A stretch of 52,312 bases of DNA. Origin: CAYOEV01 sp964403075. Its GTDB lineage: Bacteria; Bacteroidota; Bacteroidia; Cytophagales; Cyclobacteriaceae. This document shows, in pieces, positions 18,081 through 25,471 of this stretch. The first letter of the stretch is position 1. Each line of letters begins with the position of its first letter. Position numbers and translations under genes: made by a program. The stretch lies in NCBI GenBank assembly GCA_964403075.1, contig CAYOEV010000017.1:1-52312 (forward strand), written 5' to 3'. The notes under the pieces were generated by a model, which did not search any database, was not told the DNA's origin, and saw only the letters and a list, made by a program, of their open reading frames with translations.

Positions 18081-19529
18081 TTAGTCCTGGTAATCTACCG
18101 GCGGCGGCCCGGGAGGAACAATGCCTTTGTACTTGTAATCCCCTTTCCGCTCTTTAAATTCTTCCTGAACTGCCTGGCGAAGCTCCGGATCTTCGTACAA
18201 GTCTACCATGGTCATGGCAAGGGCTTTGGAGGCATATAGCATGCCTTTATGCCCGATCGACATGCCCGCACAGGCCACCACGGCCCAACTGTGCCAGGGG
18301 GTATCTTTAGGTGCCACCGTTGATTCTAAGCGAATGGTGGGTACATTCCAACTTACATCGCCCACATCTGTAGATCCTCCACCTGGATTTTCCATGGTGG
18401 CCTCCAAAGGCTTTATTTCGGTATCGAAACCCACTTGCGCTTTTTGCGTGGCCGCCTGGATTTTTTTAGCAAACACCTCCTCTTCTTCAGTAAATTTTAG
18501 TTCGCCAAGATGTTCCAGATTTTCCTGCATCACCGCCCCACCCGTGCGGTTGACCAGAATTTCATGCAAGCCGGAAATCAAAGTAATTTTATGATCTACG
18601 TTGGCCATCAGGGCTGCTCCCTCGGCTATACGCGTAATTTGTTTCCAGACCGGCTCCACCCCAGACCGTTTGACATCCCGGACGCGCGTCCAGATACGGC
18701 TGTAATCGGGCACTACATTTACTACCTGACCACCGTCCTGGATGTGGTAATGGATACGAACCGTGGGCTTCACATGCTCGCGGAAATAATTGATGCCTGT
18801 GGTATACAGCTCAAGGGCATCAGATGCGCTCCTGCCGTTCCAGGGGTCGGCGGCTGCATGCGCCGCCTGGCCGTAAAATTCTACCATAAAATCTACCAGT
18901 GCCAGTGAGCTCTGCACATCCGCCTTGGTAGCGCTGCCAGGGTGCCAATCCATCATTACATCCACATCATCAAAGGCGCCAGCCCGCAACATCCAGAGTT
19001 TTCCAAAAAATTTCTCTTCAGCGGGTGTACCGTAAAATCGGATGGTCCCTTCCAGTTTTCTATCGGCGATGAGCGCTTTGATGGCCACCGCGGCACCCAG
19101 GCTGCCCACACCAAAAAGATTATGACCACATCCATGACCCGAACCACCGGCATTCAAAGGATCTTTTTCGGGTACTGTTTTTTGAGAAAGTCCGGGCAGC
19201 GCATCAAATTCACCCATGATGGCAATCACTGGTTTACCTGAGCCATAGGTAGCCGTGAAGGCAGTGGGAATTTCACCTATGTTTTCCTGAATGCTAAAGC
19301 CATTTTTTCTGGCATATTTTTTCAGCGCCTCCGCCGATTGGGTTTCCCGGAAAGCAACCTCTTCGTAGGACCATATTTCATCCGACAGGCTGGTCAGCGC
19401 CTGCCCGTTTTCATTTATATGGTCGATGACCGCCTGTTTGTTTGGATGGGGATGATCCTGGGCGGATGGATGTAGCGCTGCCAGCATCATTCCAACAAGA
19501 CAACTGCAGGTAAGTATAGTTTTTCGCAT
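18081..19529 (-). CDS. Exported M20-family amidohydrolase (AbgB-like)
   Basis: A 482-residue metal-dependent amidohydrolase of the M20 family, closest in layout to AbgB, the p-aminobenzoyl-glutamate hydrolase subunit. A signal peptide (MRKTILTCSCL to about Ala23) sends it to the periplasm, unlike E. coli AbgB. Metal-site motifs are GEFDALPG (107-113) and GHGCGHN (131-137), with Cys134 and His136. A dimerisation-domain stretch HAAADPWNGRSA and the late GGGSTDVGDVSW also fit. The inner ATG at 19529 is chosen because the signal peptide begins there. It is divergent from the small secreted protein at 19607. The true substrate, an N-acyl amino acid or peptide-like amide, is unknown. Confidence 0.87.
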   Translation of the reverse strand: MRKTILTCSCLVGMMLAALHPSAQDHPHPNKQAVIDHINENGQALTSLSDEIWSYEEVAFRETQSAEALKKYARKNGFSIQENIGEIPTAFTATYGSGKPVIAIMGEFDALPGLSQKTVPEKDPLNAGGSGHGCGHNLFGVGSLGAAVAIKALIADRKLEGTIRFYGTPAEEKFFGKLWMLRAGAFDDVDVMMDWHPGSATKADVQSSLALVDFMVEFYGQAAHAAADPWNGRSASDALELYTTGINYFREHVKPTVRIHYHIQDGGQVVNVVPDYSRIWTRVRDVKRSGVEPVWKQITRIAEGAALMANVDHKITLISGLHEILVNRTGGAVMQENLEHLGELKFTEEEEVFAKKIQAATQKAQVGFDTEIKPLEATMENPGGGSTDVGDVSWNVPTIRLESTVAPKDTPWHSWAVVACAGMSIGHKGMLYASKALAMTMVDLYEDPELRQAVQEEFKERKGDYKYKGIVPPGPPPVDYQD

Positions 19530-19577
19530 AAATTGTAAAATAACAATAAATGACCAAAATTGAGCGGGTACAACATT

Positions 19578-19585
19578 TACCTTTC
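19578..19585 (+). promoter_or_regulatory. Candidate -7 box for the secreted protein at 19607
   Basis: TACCTTTC differs from TAnnTTTG at one position. It sits four bases before the ATG at 19590, the same spacing as at the PTPS gene. Transcription would start at the first copy of a duplicated start region. Confidence 0.35.
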
Positions 19586-19589
19586 CACC

Positions 19590-19623
19590 ATGAAAACATC
19601 TTTTACATGAAAACATCTTTTAA
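19590..19623 (+). repeat. 17-bp tandem duplication of a start region
   Basis: ATGAAAACATCTTTTAC at 19590-19606 is repeated at 19607, with 16 of 17 bases identical and the last base diverged. The first copy encodes MKTSFT followed by TGA. That stop overlaps the second ATG as ATGA, so the duplication created a six-codon upstream frame feeding into the real gene. Confidence 0.85.
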
Positions 19624-20209
19624 TTTCGGACTGGGCATTCTTCTTGGTTGTTGTACACTGTTGGCTGCTGGTCAGGGTGTGACACCATCGCAAATTCAGG
19701 CCATCGAAGAGCGGATGGATGATTATAAAAAAGTGACCAACGAGGGCAACTGGGATCTGCTGATGGATTTTATTTATCCTGAATTATTTACCGTTGCCTC
19801 CAAAGAAGAATTGGCAGATGCATTCAGGCAAGTGGAGGCCAATGGCATGAAGATGCGCATCGAATCGATGGGTGCAGACAATTATGAATCTTTGGGTCAG
19901 CACGTCAACCGCCATTTTGTGGTTTACATGGCAAAAAGTCTGATTTTTATGCAATTGGTCAACGAGTCGCTCCGGCCTATGGCACCATTGATTCAGCAGC
20001 AATTCAATGGTCAGCCGGGTATAGAAGAAGTGACTTACGACGAAGCGTCATCCACCTTGTCCTTCCGTCAAATGCGCCCAATGATTGCGGTACAATACCC
20101 CGACAATGCGTGGTACCTGCTCGACTGGAATGTTAGTGAGCCTGGTCAGCTAGAAGCCATGCAGGCAATTTTACCGGCCGCCGTAATTGGACAAATGGAG
20201 AACCGCTGA
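19607..20209 (+). CDS. Small exported protein of unknown function
   Basis: A 200-residue protein with a signal peptide (MKTSFNFGLGILLGCC, cleavage near Ala-Gly-Gln at 20-23). The mature part begins with a helix (IQAIEERMDDYKKVTNEGNW) and a compact alpha+beta region. The pattern of a helix followed by 'LMDFIYPELFTVASKEEL' recalls SnoaL/NTF2-like folds, but I do not recognise a family. It is convergent with dtd with no spacer: its TGA (20207-20209) is followed directly by the dtd stop. An in-frame ATG at 19550 exists, but it would place the signal peptide 19 residues in, so 19607 is preferred. Confidence 0.75.
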   Translation: MKTSFNFGLGILLGCCTLLAAGQGVTPSQIQAIEERMDDYKKVTNEGNWDLLMDFIYPELFTVASKEELADAFRQVEANGMKMRIESMGADNYESLGQHVNRHFVVYMAKSLIFMQLVNESLRPMAPLIQQQFNGQPGIEEVTYDEASSTLSFRQMRPMIAVQYPDNAWYLLDWNVSEPGQLEAMQAILPAAVIGQMENR

Positions 20210-20662
20210 TTACACCCGATTTTTGGTATCGATCAGGAGGGTCACTGGCCCTTCATTTACCAACGCTACGTGCATCATGGCCCCAAACTCACCAGTTTGC
20301 ACTCGGGTGGGCATCACCGCCTCCAAGTCTTTAAGGAATTGCTCGTAGAGCGGTAGGGCCAGCTCGGGTGGGGCAGCTTCTACGTAAGATGGCCTATTTC
20401 CTTTTTTGGTGCTCGCATGAAGGGTGAACTGGCTCACCACCAACGCCTCGCCCTGAATGTCCTGAACACTTAAATTCATTTTTCCTTCATCGTCTGTGAA
20501 GATTCTCAGCTGATGGATTTTTTTTACCAGCCAATCAATGTCTTCCTGTACGTCTGTGTGGGTAATTCCCAAAAGAATCAAAATACCCTGCCCTATGGCC
20601 CCACTCACGCGGTCCCCAATGTGAACAGAAGCCCCTGACACACGCTGGATTACGGCAATCAA
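20210..20662 (-). CDS. dtd: D-aminoacyl-tRNA deacylase
   Basis: Removes D-amino acids (and glycine from tRNA-Ala) mischarged on tRNA. It has 150 residues with the two family motifs: SQFT at 77-80 (Thr80) in SQFTLHA, and NEGPVT at 136-141, the Gly-Pro cross-subunit motif. The start is TTG, and no ATG or GTG is available near the conserved MIAVIQRV start. TTG overlaps the stop of the upstream gene as TTGA, so translation is probably coupled. Confidence 0.94.
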   Translation of the reverse strand: MIAVIQRVSGASVHIGDRVSGAIGQGILILLGITHTDVQEDIDWLVKKIHQLRIFTDDEGKMNLSVQDIQGEALVVSQFTLHASTKKGNRPSYVEAAPPELALPLYEQFLKDLEAVMPTRVQTGEFGAMMHVALVNEGPVTLLIDTKNRV

Positions 20663-21327
20663 CTGTGAGCCAGCTTACGCATTTTACCAGGTCGGTAACG
20701 CTTGACACCCGGCTTGTGTTGCTTGGCCACCTGGAACATGGCACGGGCCACATCGATGCCTTTGATAGACCAGAGTTGGGCGTGAGAGCCAATAAGAAAA
20801 AATGAAAATATGCTACTGAAGAGTTTGCCCATCTCTTCCACGAAACGGAAATCGTCACGATATCCCAGCAAAAGAGAAGGTTGAAATATTTTTAGTGATG
20901 CAAAATTCATCTGCTCCAACTGCTTTTCCAATTCCCCTTTGATCTGATTGTAAAAGAGGGGTGAATCCGGATTGGCGCCAATGGCCGTTACAATAAGAAA
21001 CTGCTCAAAATTCGGTTGATCTTTCACAGCCCGCGCCAGCATCAGGGGATAATCTACATCTATACGCCGGAAGTTTTCTTTGGATCCCGCCTTTTTCAAA
21101 GTGGTGCCAAGTGCGCAGTACACGTCATTTAAGTCTAAATGCTGTTTGTACTGATCCAAATGTTCATAAGAGTCAAGCAAAACAACGCGTAGCCGGTTGT
21201 CCTTAATCAGCAAATCCCGACGGGTGAGCACCACAATCTGATCGTAATAATCCTGTTCGAGCAGGTGACGCACCAATGCTCTTCCTACGAGTCCCGTAGC
21301 ACCTGAAATTAAGGCGGTTTTCTTCAT
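20659..21327 (-). CDS. TIP30/HTATIP2-like atypical SDR oxidoreductase
   Basis: A 222-residue Rossmann protein with GATGLVG at 9-15 for NAD(P) binding and a YxxxK pair (Tyr126, Lys130). Its pattern (ISGATGLVGRALVRHLL, CALGTTLKKAGS, LKIFQPSLLLG) is typical of the HTATIP2-like group of atypical short-chain dehydrogenases. The substrate in bacteria is not established. It lies 27 bp after the YkvA gene and overlaps dtd by four bases, so it belongs to a four-gene run (22269 to 20210). Confidence 0.83.
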   Translation of the reverse strand: MKKTALISGATGLVGRALVRHLLEQDYYDQIVVLTRRDLLIKDNRLRVVLLDSYEHLDQYKQHLDLNDVYCALGTTLKKAGSKENFRRIDVDYPLMLARAVKDQPNFEQFLIVTAIGANPDSPLFYNQIKGELEKQLEQMNFASLKIFQPSLLLGYRDDFRFVEEMGKLFSSIFSFFLIGSHAQLWSIKGIDVARAMFQVAKQHKPGVKRYRPGKMRKLAHS

Positions 21328-21354
21328 GGTCTCAAGGATATGGTTATGACAAAT

Positions 21355-21744
21355 TTATTCAGATATTCGAGACTCTTCCCATTCTTGGAATTTTTCAATG
21401 TCCCGCTGAAAGCGTCTGATCACCAGCGCCACCACAGCGAGGTCATCGGTAAAACCCAAAGCAGGTACAAAATCGGGTAATAAGTCAGTAGGCGTCACAA
21501 AGTAAATTAGGGCAAACACCACCATCAATAAGGTGATAGGAGAAAGCCCTTTGTAGGCACCATTCAGATGATTTTGTACCATTCGGATCATCAGTTTGAT
21601 GCGACTCAGCAGGCCTTTGCTGTCTCTGGATTCATCGTCTATAATCGATAATTTTCTGGCCGTACCCATAAGCAACACCCGAATGCGCTCATTGTCCTGC
21701 ACTACGTTGCGCGCCCTGCGCATGACTTTCTTGTAAATACTCAT
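21355..21744 (-). CDS. DUF1232 (YkvA-family) membrane protein
   Basis: A 129-residue protein with the DUF1232 signature around residues 65-100: a hydrophobic helix followed by YFVTPTDLLPDFVPALGFTDD. Family members are small, membrane-associated and of unknown function. It lies 6 bp after the preceding gene, so the two are co-transcribed. Confidence 0.87.
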   Translation of the reverse strand: MSIYKKVMRRARNVVQDNERIRVLLMGTARKLSIIDDESRDSKGLLSRIKLMIRMVQNHLNGAYKGLSPITLLMVVFALIYFVTPTDLLPDFVPALGFTDDLAVVALVIRRFQRDIEKFQEWEESRISE

Positions 21745-21750
21745 GACTGA

Positions 21751-22269
21751 TTAAAACAATTTTTGAATTTCTTCTTTTATAAAATCAAGGGCCTGGTTGA
21801 TGATGTGTTTGTCATTACCCTGCTGCTCAAATAACGCTTTGACCAGCTCTAGGTTGGGCGCATCTGGTTTTACCGTGTTGGCTGCGGCATTGATATCCGA
21901 TATCATTTGTTCCACCGCACTGCTGACGTAGGTCCAGGCTTCCGATGACATATACACCTGCTGCGACAGGTTGTGATTGAATTCCTGACGGATTTCATGA
22001 GTAAGTATCTGCTGAAATTCCTGGGCTGTGTACTCGCCGTTGTTCAGCCGGTTAACCAGGTTGGATGGACTTATGCGCTCCAATAAAAGCACTACCCGCT
22101 CATAGGCCTGCAGCCGGATGGGCATGACAATTTCTTGATTTTTTTGGCGGACGGTAAATAAGATCTCGTCCAGTTTATTCTGAAGAAAAGATCGAATGAT
22201 TAAAAATGCCAAGTATCCGACGATCAACGCAGGCAGAATGATCTTCAGCAATTCAATGAATGCATCCAT
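21751..22269 (-). CDS. Membrane-anchored protein of unknown function
   Basis: A 172-residue protein with one N-terminal transmembrane helix (about residues 8-28) followed by a soluble, helical cytoplasmic domain rich in Gln, Glu and Leu. Stretches such as MPIRLQAYERVVLLLERI and QEFNHNLSQQVYMSSEAW are regular and look conserved. I recall similar proteins in Bacteroidota, but no function. It heads the run with YkvA, the TIP30-like gene and dtd. It is divergent from the IscA-like gene, with a 44-bp spacer. Confidence 0.72.
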   Translation of the reverse strand: MDAFIELLKIILPALIVGYLAFLIIRSFLQNKLDEILFTVRQKNQEIVMPIRLQAYERVVLLLERISPSNLVNRLNNGEYTAQEFQQILTHEIRQEFNHNLSQQVYMSSEAWTYVSSAVEQMISDINAAANTVKPDAPNLELVKALFEQQGNDKHIINQALDFIKEEIQKLF

Positions 22270-22313
22270 ACGGTAGCTTGTTTAGACTGATAAAATTAAT
22301 GTTTTTTTGTACC

Positions 22314-22619
22314 ATGTTCGCGCCAGTAGACATATCCCCCAACGCCAGAGAAGAAATAAAAAAAATCCTGAAGCAAAAAGGAGTACCCGAAGGATACGGT
22401 CTCCGGGTAGGCGTTCGTGGGGCAGGTTGCGGGGTGGCGTTTAAGCTGGGCTTCGATCAGGAAAAAGAGGGAGATCTTACTTACGAGGCCGATGGAATTG
22501 TGGTGTTCATACAAAAAGGAGAAACCATGTTTCTTGTGGGAAAAACCATTCATTTTTATAACGAGGCAGATGGTAGGGGTTTTTATTTTAGCGATGAATC
22601 AGCCGGTCAAGGTGACTGA
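22314..22619 (+). CDS. IscA/HesB-like protein lacking the C-terminal Cys pair
   Basis: A 101-residue member of the A-type iron-sulfur carrier fold, from the ATG at 22314 (an upstream in-frame ATG at 22260 adds residues not matching the family). The core RVGVRGAGCGVAFKLGFD and the following strands match IscA. Only Cys39, equivalent to the first ligand, is present. The C-terminal CGCG segment of IscA, SufA and ErpA is absent: the chain ends FYFSDESAGQGD. No frame nearby restores it. Canonical cluster delivery is therefore unlikely, and the protein could be a distinct HesB-like Bacteroidota subfamily. Its 3' end overlaps folB by 21 bp on the other strand. Confidence 0.83.
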   Translation: MFAPVDISPNAREEIKKILKQKGVPEGYGLRVGVRGAGCGVAFKLGFDQEKEGDLTYEADGIVVFIQKGETMFLVGKTIHFYNEADGRGFYFSDESAGQGD

Positions 22620-22955
22620 CGCCTTCTGGCAAAGCCCTTTAATGGGTGGGTTGTGCTTGCTAATCTTCACGGTAACCTCCCCCAATTCAAATTGATTTCG
22701 CAGCTTTTTTATCAAGTTGCCTGCCAGATGCTCCAACAAGCTGGCATCCTTCCCGGTCATGACTTCCACCACCAGCTCATAAACTTTCTCATAGTTTACC
22801 GTGCCTTCCAACTGATCGTTATTTGCCGCTTCCTGCACATCCAGCTTCATGAAAACATCAACGGTATACTTATTGCCTATTTTACGTTCTTCTTCGTAAT
22901 AACCGTGGCGTGCGTAAAACTCCATGCCCTCTAAAGCCACCTGTCCCTGCATCAT
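22599..22955 (-). CDS. folB: Dihydroneopterin aldolase
   Basis: Folate-pathway T-fold enzyme that cleaves 7,8-dihydroneopterin to 6-hydroxymethyl-dihydropterin and glycolaldehyde. It has 118 residues. FYARHGYYEEE near 13-23 (Glu22), Tyr55 in VNYEKV and Lys100 in KISKHNPPI are the expected active-site positions. The start overlaps the DivIVA-like gene stop as ATGA (an alternative ATG lies one codon on). With folD at 15327 it covers two separated folate steps. Confidence 0.92.
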   Translation of the reverse strand: MMQGQVALEGMEFYARHGYYEEERKIGNKYTVDVFMKLDVQEAANNDQLEGTVNYEKVYELVVEVMTGKDASLLEHLAGNLIKKLRNQFELGEVTVKISKHNPPIKGLCQKASVTLTG

Positions 22956-23818
22956 TCGTCTTCGTCAAGTAGATCAAAAAATGAGACAGGCCCTTCTTCC
23001 CGGCGCCTGGTCTTTTCGATGTTGGTTGAGGGGGGGGGCGCGTGGGTGCTTTTCTTTGGTTCAGCTTTTGTCTCTGGTATTTCTGATGCTGGCGGTTTGT
23101 GCTTTTCCTGCATAGGCTGCTTCGGTTTCGGCACTGGATGAATAGGTGCGCCAGCCGCCGTCATCTCCCGCTGGATTTTTTCTACGGATATGGGTTCAAT
23201 ATGTCGGGGCTTTATTTCCAGACTTTCCTCATCGATTTTTTTACCAAAATTATGTGCCAGCTCTCTTACCCGCTTGATTTGATCCCGAATATTGAAGTCA
23301 CTTTTTGAAGCATCCGACTTCTCCACCCGCTTGATCAGGTCTTCGGCCAGATTGCGCAATTCGTTCATGGCATGCTGCCGGCTATTTTCAATCTGGGCAT
23401 AATTTCTTTCCAACTCCTTCACCCCATCCTGCACCTCCACAATGATCTGATTTGCCTCCTCCTCCGCTTTCTCAATGACGGACTTGGCCTTGGACTTGGA
23501 CTCATTCAACAAAGCCTCCGCGTGAATCTGCGTTTCCCGAAGGTGTAGCTCCGCAGCTTTATTGGCCTGCTCTACCAGATTTGCCCCGGTGTCTTCAGCC
23601 GTTTTTAGTGTTTTGAATAAAGAGGACTCCACCTCCCGAAGTTTTTCCACTTCTTTTTGTGCCTGCTCTAATTTGATGGTCAATTCCTTATTTTCATCGA
23701 GCATTCGCTCCCACTCGTTGGACATGGACAGAAGAAAACCAGCCACCTCATCTTTGTCATATCCCCTCAGTTTTTTTTCAAATTCCTTTTGCCTTATTTC
23801 AAGTGGCGTGATTTTCAT
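22952..23818 (-). CDS. DivIVA/GpsB-like coiled-coil protein
   Basis: A 288-residue protein starting with the DivIVA lipid-binding domain (ITPLEIRQKEFEKKLRGYDKDEVAGFL at about 3-30, quoted in part). A long coiled coil follows (about 35-195), then a Pro/Lys-rich disordered linker (about 205-270) and an acidic tail ending FFDLLDEDE. DivIVA proteins sense curved membrane or septa in Gram-positive bacteria. The role in Bacteroidota is not settled. A run of nine C (nine G on the plus strand, 23030-23038) encodes Pro261-263. It overlaps the WD40 gene by 20 bp upstream and folB by 4 bp downstream. Confidence 0.86.
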   Translation of the reverse strand: MKITPLEIRQKEFEKKLRGYDKDEVAGFLLSMSNEWERMLDENKELTIKLEQAQKEVEKLREVESSLFKTLKTAEDTGANLVEQANKAAELHLRETQIHAEALLNESKSKAKSVIEKAEEEANQIIVEVQDGVKELERNYAQIENSRQHAMNELRNLAEDLIKRVEKSDASKSDFNIRDQIKRVRELAHNFGKKIDEESLEIKPRHIEPISVEKIQREMTAAGAPIHPVPKPKQPMQEKHKPPASEIPETKAEPKKSTHAPPPSTNIEKTRRREEGPVSFFDLLDEDE

Positions 23819-24725
23819 TCTTTTCTGTAATTTTTAATTCCCATGCTGCGATGGTGCGATCATCGCTACAAGATAACAATAAGTTGGCTTCAGCCATCCA
23901 CAAAAGCTGGTTGACTGAGTTGGTGTGACCTTCGAATCGCTGACGATCTATCACCTTTAATAATGCGAAATTAGCCGCATCCCACATTTTGATGGTCTTG
24001 TCCATGCTGCCGGTGAAGAAAAATTGACCATCGTCAGTAAAAACCACGTCATTGATGGCATACATGTGCGCCGGAACCGCTTTCACTGCGGCAAAATTTT
24101 TACCCGCGTCCCATACTCGGATGTGCGCATCACGACCAATACTGATCAGTAGATCATCTGCGGGTGGACGTGTAGCCATCGCAAAAACGGATAAAGAGTG
24201 GCCTTCAATGGTTTGAAGCAGGGTCATTGTCTGCTGGTCAACCAGCCGAATTCGATTGTCACTGAAGCCTAACAACAGACAATCCTTCCAAACTTCGATA
24301 GATCGCAGACTCTTTTCACTCCACCGCTCCCGGGCAACAAAATTGAGTGATTGGTCAAATACGAACAATTCACCGGCTCCGGTGCCCACGTAGATGCGTT
24401 CTTTGGTATGTGCCATGGCAAATACCGGTGCCTTCACTTCTACGGATCTTAGTACTTGCCGATTGGCAAGCTCGATGAGATGTATGGCCCGGTTATTTTC
24501 TCCTACCAGTAAACGACCATCCAGATAATGTATGCAGTAGATGGTTCCATCCACCCGGGCCAGCACCTGACCTTCCCCGGGCTCATCCAATTGCCATTGC
24601 ACCACCTGACCGTCACCTCCTGCGGAAATGAACGACCGAGCATCTACCTGAACCAAATCGAACAAACCATTCCGGTGGCCAGAAAATGTTTGACGTTTAT
24701 AAACTTCTACCTTAGGATTTTGCAC
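23799..24725 (-). CDS. WD40-repeat beta-propeller protein
   Basis: A 308-residue cytoplasmic protein (no signal peptide) made of about seven WD40 repeats. The clearest are FSGHRNGLFDLVQ, IEGHSLSVFAMA, IRVWDA, MDKTIKMWDA and FEGHTNSVNQLLW, ending IAAWEL. Such propellers are protein-interaction scaffolds, and the partner is unknown. It is predicted to start at GTG 24725. No ATG lies in frame nearby, and the GTG falls within a CACTTAAGTG palindrome. It is divergent from the phosphopantetheinyl transferase gene with a 20-bp spacer. The WD40, DivIVA-like and folB genes overlap one another in turn, so they form one transcription unit. Confidence 0.84.
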   Translation of the reverse strand: MQNPKVEVYKRQTFSGHRNGLFDLVQVDARSFISAGGDGQVVQWQLDEPGEGQVLARVDGTIYCIHYLDGRLLVGENNRAIHLIELANRQVLRSVEVKAPVFAMAHTKERIYVGTGAGELFVFDQSLNFVARERWSEKSLRSIEVWKDCLLLGFSDNRIRLVDQQTMTLLQTIEGHSLSVFAMATRPPADDLLISIGRDAHIRVWDAGKNFAAVKAVPAHMYAINDVVFTDDGQFFFTGSMDKTIKMWDAANFALLKVIDRQRFEGHTNSVNQLLWMAEANLLLSCSDDRTIAAWELKITEKNENHAT

Positions 24726-24732
24726 TTAAGTG
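24723..24732. promoter_or_regulatory. 10-bp perfect palindrome between divergent genes
   Basis: CACTTAAGTG lies in the 20-bp spacer between the WD40 gene (-) and the phosphopantetheinyl transferase gene (+), and its first bases contain the WD40 GTG start. It could be an operator serving both genes or chance. Confidence 0.25.
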
Positions 24733-24733
24733 G

Positions 24734-24741
24734 TAAAATTG
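24734..24741 (+). promoter_or_regulatory. Candidate -7 box for the phosphopantetheinyl transferase gene
   Basis: TAAAATTG has one mismatch to TAnnTTTG and lies four bases before the ATG at 24746, suggesting a leaderless transcript. Confidence 0.35.
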
Positions 24742-24745
24742 CAAC

Positions 24746-25351
24746 ATGTCACTACTGCTTTCCAAACAAATACACAGTAATGCGGCTTATGCCGTTTGGA
24801 ATATTCAGGAGACGTTGCTGGAACTACCCAAACTCTGTCCGGAGCCCTTTCCCTCCAACCTGCACCCGATACGCCAGGCAGAGTGGATTGTCGGCCGCAT
24901 GCTTGTTCATAAACTATGCGAAATGTTCGGGCTCACCTATCATGGAGTAGAAAATTTACCAACCGGTAAACCCATGCTCACCGGCCACAATGTACACATT
25001 TCCATCTCTCATACTTTTCCCATGGCTGTGGCCATGCTGCACCGCAAAGCAACCTGTGGCATTGACATCGAAAGGCCGAGACAAAAGCTCATTGATACCC
25101 AATATAAATACCTGCACCCCACAGAATTAAAATATGCCAACGATCCGGAGAAACTCTGCATCATTTGGTGTGGCAAAGAAGTTGTCTACAAAATTCACGG
25201 GCGAAAATACCTGAGCCTTAAAGACGAAATCAGCATCTCCTTTGAAAGTGCCCATACGCTCAAAGGAGAGATCTTGCGTGCAAATGAACCTCAAACGTAT
25301 GACATCCATTTCGAATGGATCAATGATTATGTGATGGGCTACAGCATATAA
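24746..25351 (+). CDS. 4'-phosphopantetheinyl transferase superfamily protein (Sfp-like)
   Basis: Transfers the phosphopantetheine arm from CoA to a Ser on carrier proteins. It is 201 residues. The magnesium site is GIDIE with Asp107 and Glu109. The second motif is W-CGKE-VVY-K with Trp141, Lys144, Glu145 and Lys149. The size and motif order place it with the Sfp/AcpT group rather than AcpS. No polyketide or peptide synthetase is near, so it may serve the fatty-acid carrier protein or an unlinked pathway. A likely leaderless promoter lies just upstream. Confidence 0.88.
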   Translation: MSLLLSKQIHSNAAYAVWNIQETLLELPKLCPEPFPSNLHPIRQAEWIVGRMLVHKLCEMFGLTYHGVENLPTGKPMLTGHNVHISISHTFPMAVAMLHRKATCGIDIERPRQKLIDTQYKYLHPTELKYANDPEKLCIIWCGKEVVYKIHGRKYLSLKDEISISFESAHTLKGEILRANEPQTYDIHFEWINDYVMGYSI

Positions 25352-25366
25352 CCGAAAGCCTATGAC

Positions 25367-25406
25367 GGGCATTGAAGTCAAAAGGATCAAAACCCCTTCA
25401 ATGGCC
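25367..25406 (+). terminator. Imperfect hairpin after the phosphopantetheinyl transferase gene
   Basis: CATTGAAG (25370-25377) pairs with CTTCAATG (25396-25403). GG/CC extends the stem past one mismatch, with an 18-base loop. There is no T run, so termination would be weak or factor-dependent. Confidence 0.3.
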
Positions 25407-25471
25407 ACCCATTAGCTCACTAATTCACGATTGATTAAATTGCTCATTGGATTAACCCAAATAACTTCAGC

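Noticed and set aside
22570..22700. A frameshift that would restore the missing IscA tail
   Set aside because: Neither alternative frame after residue 90 encodes a Cys-x-Cys. One stops at once, and the other is antisense folB sequence.
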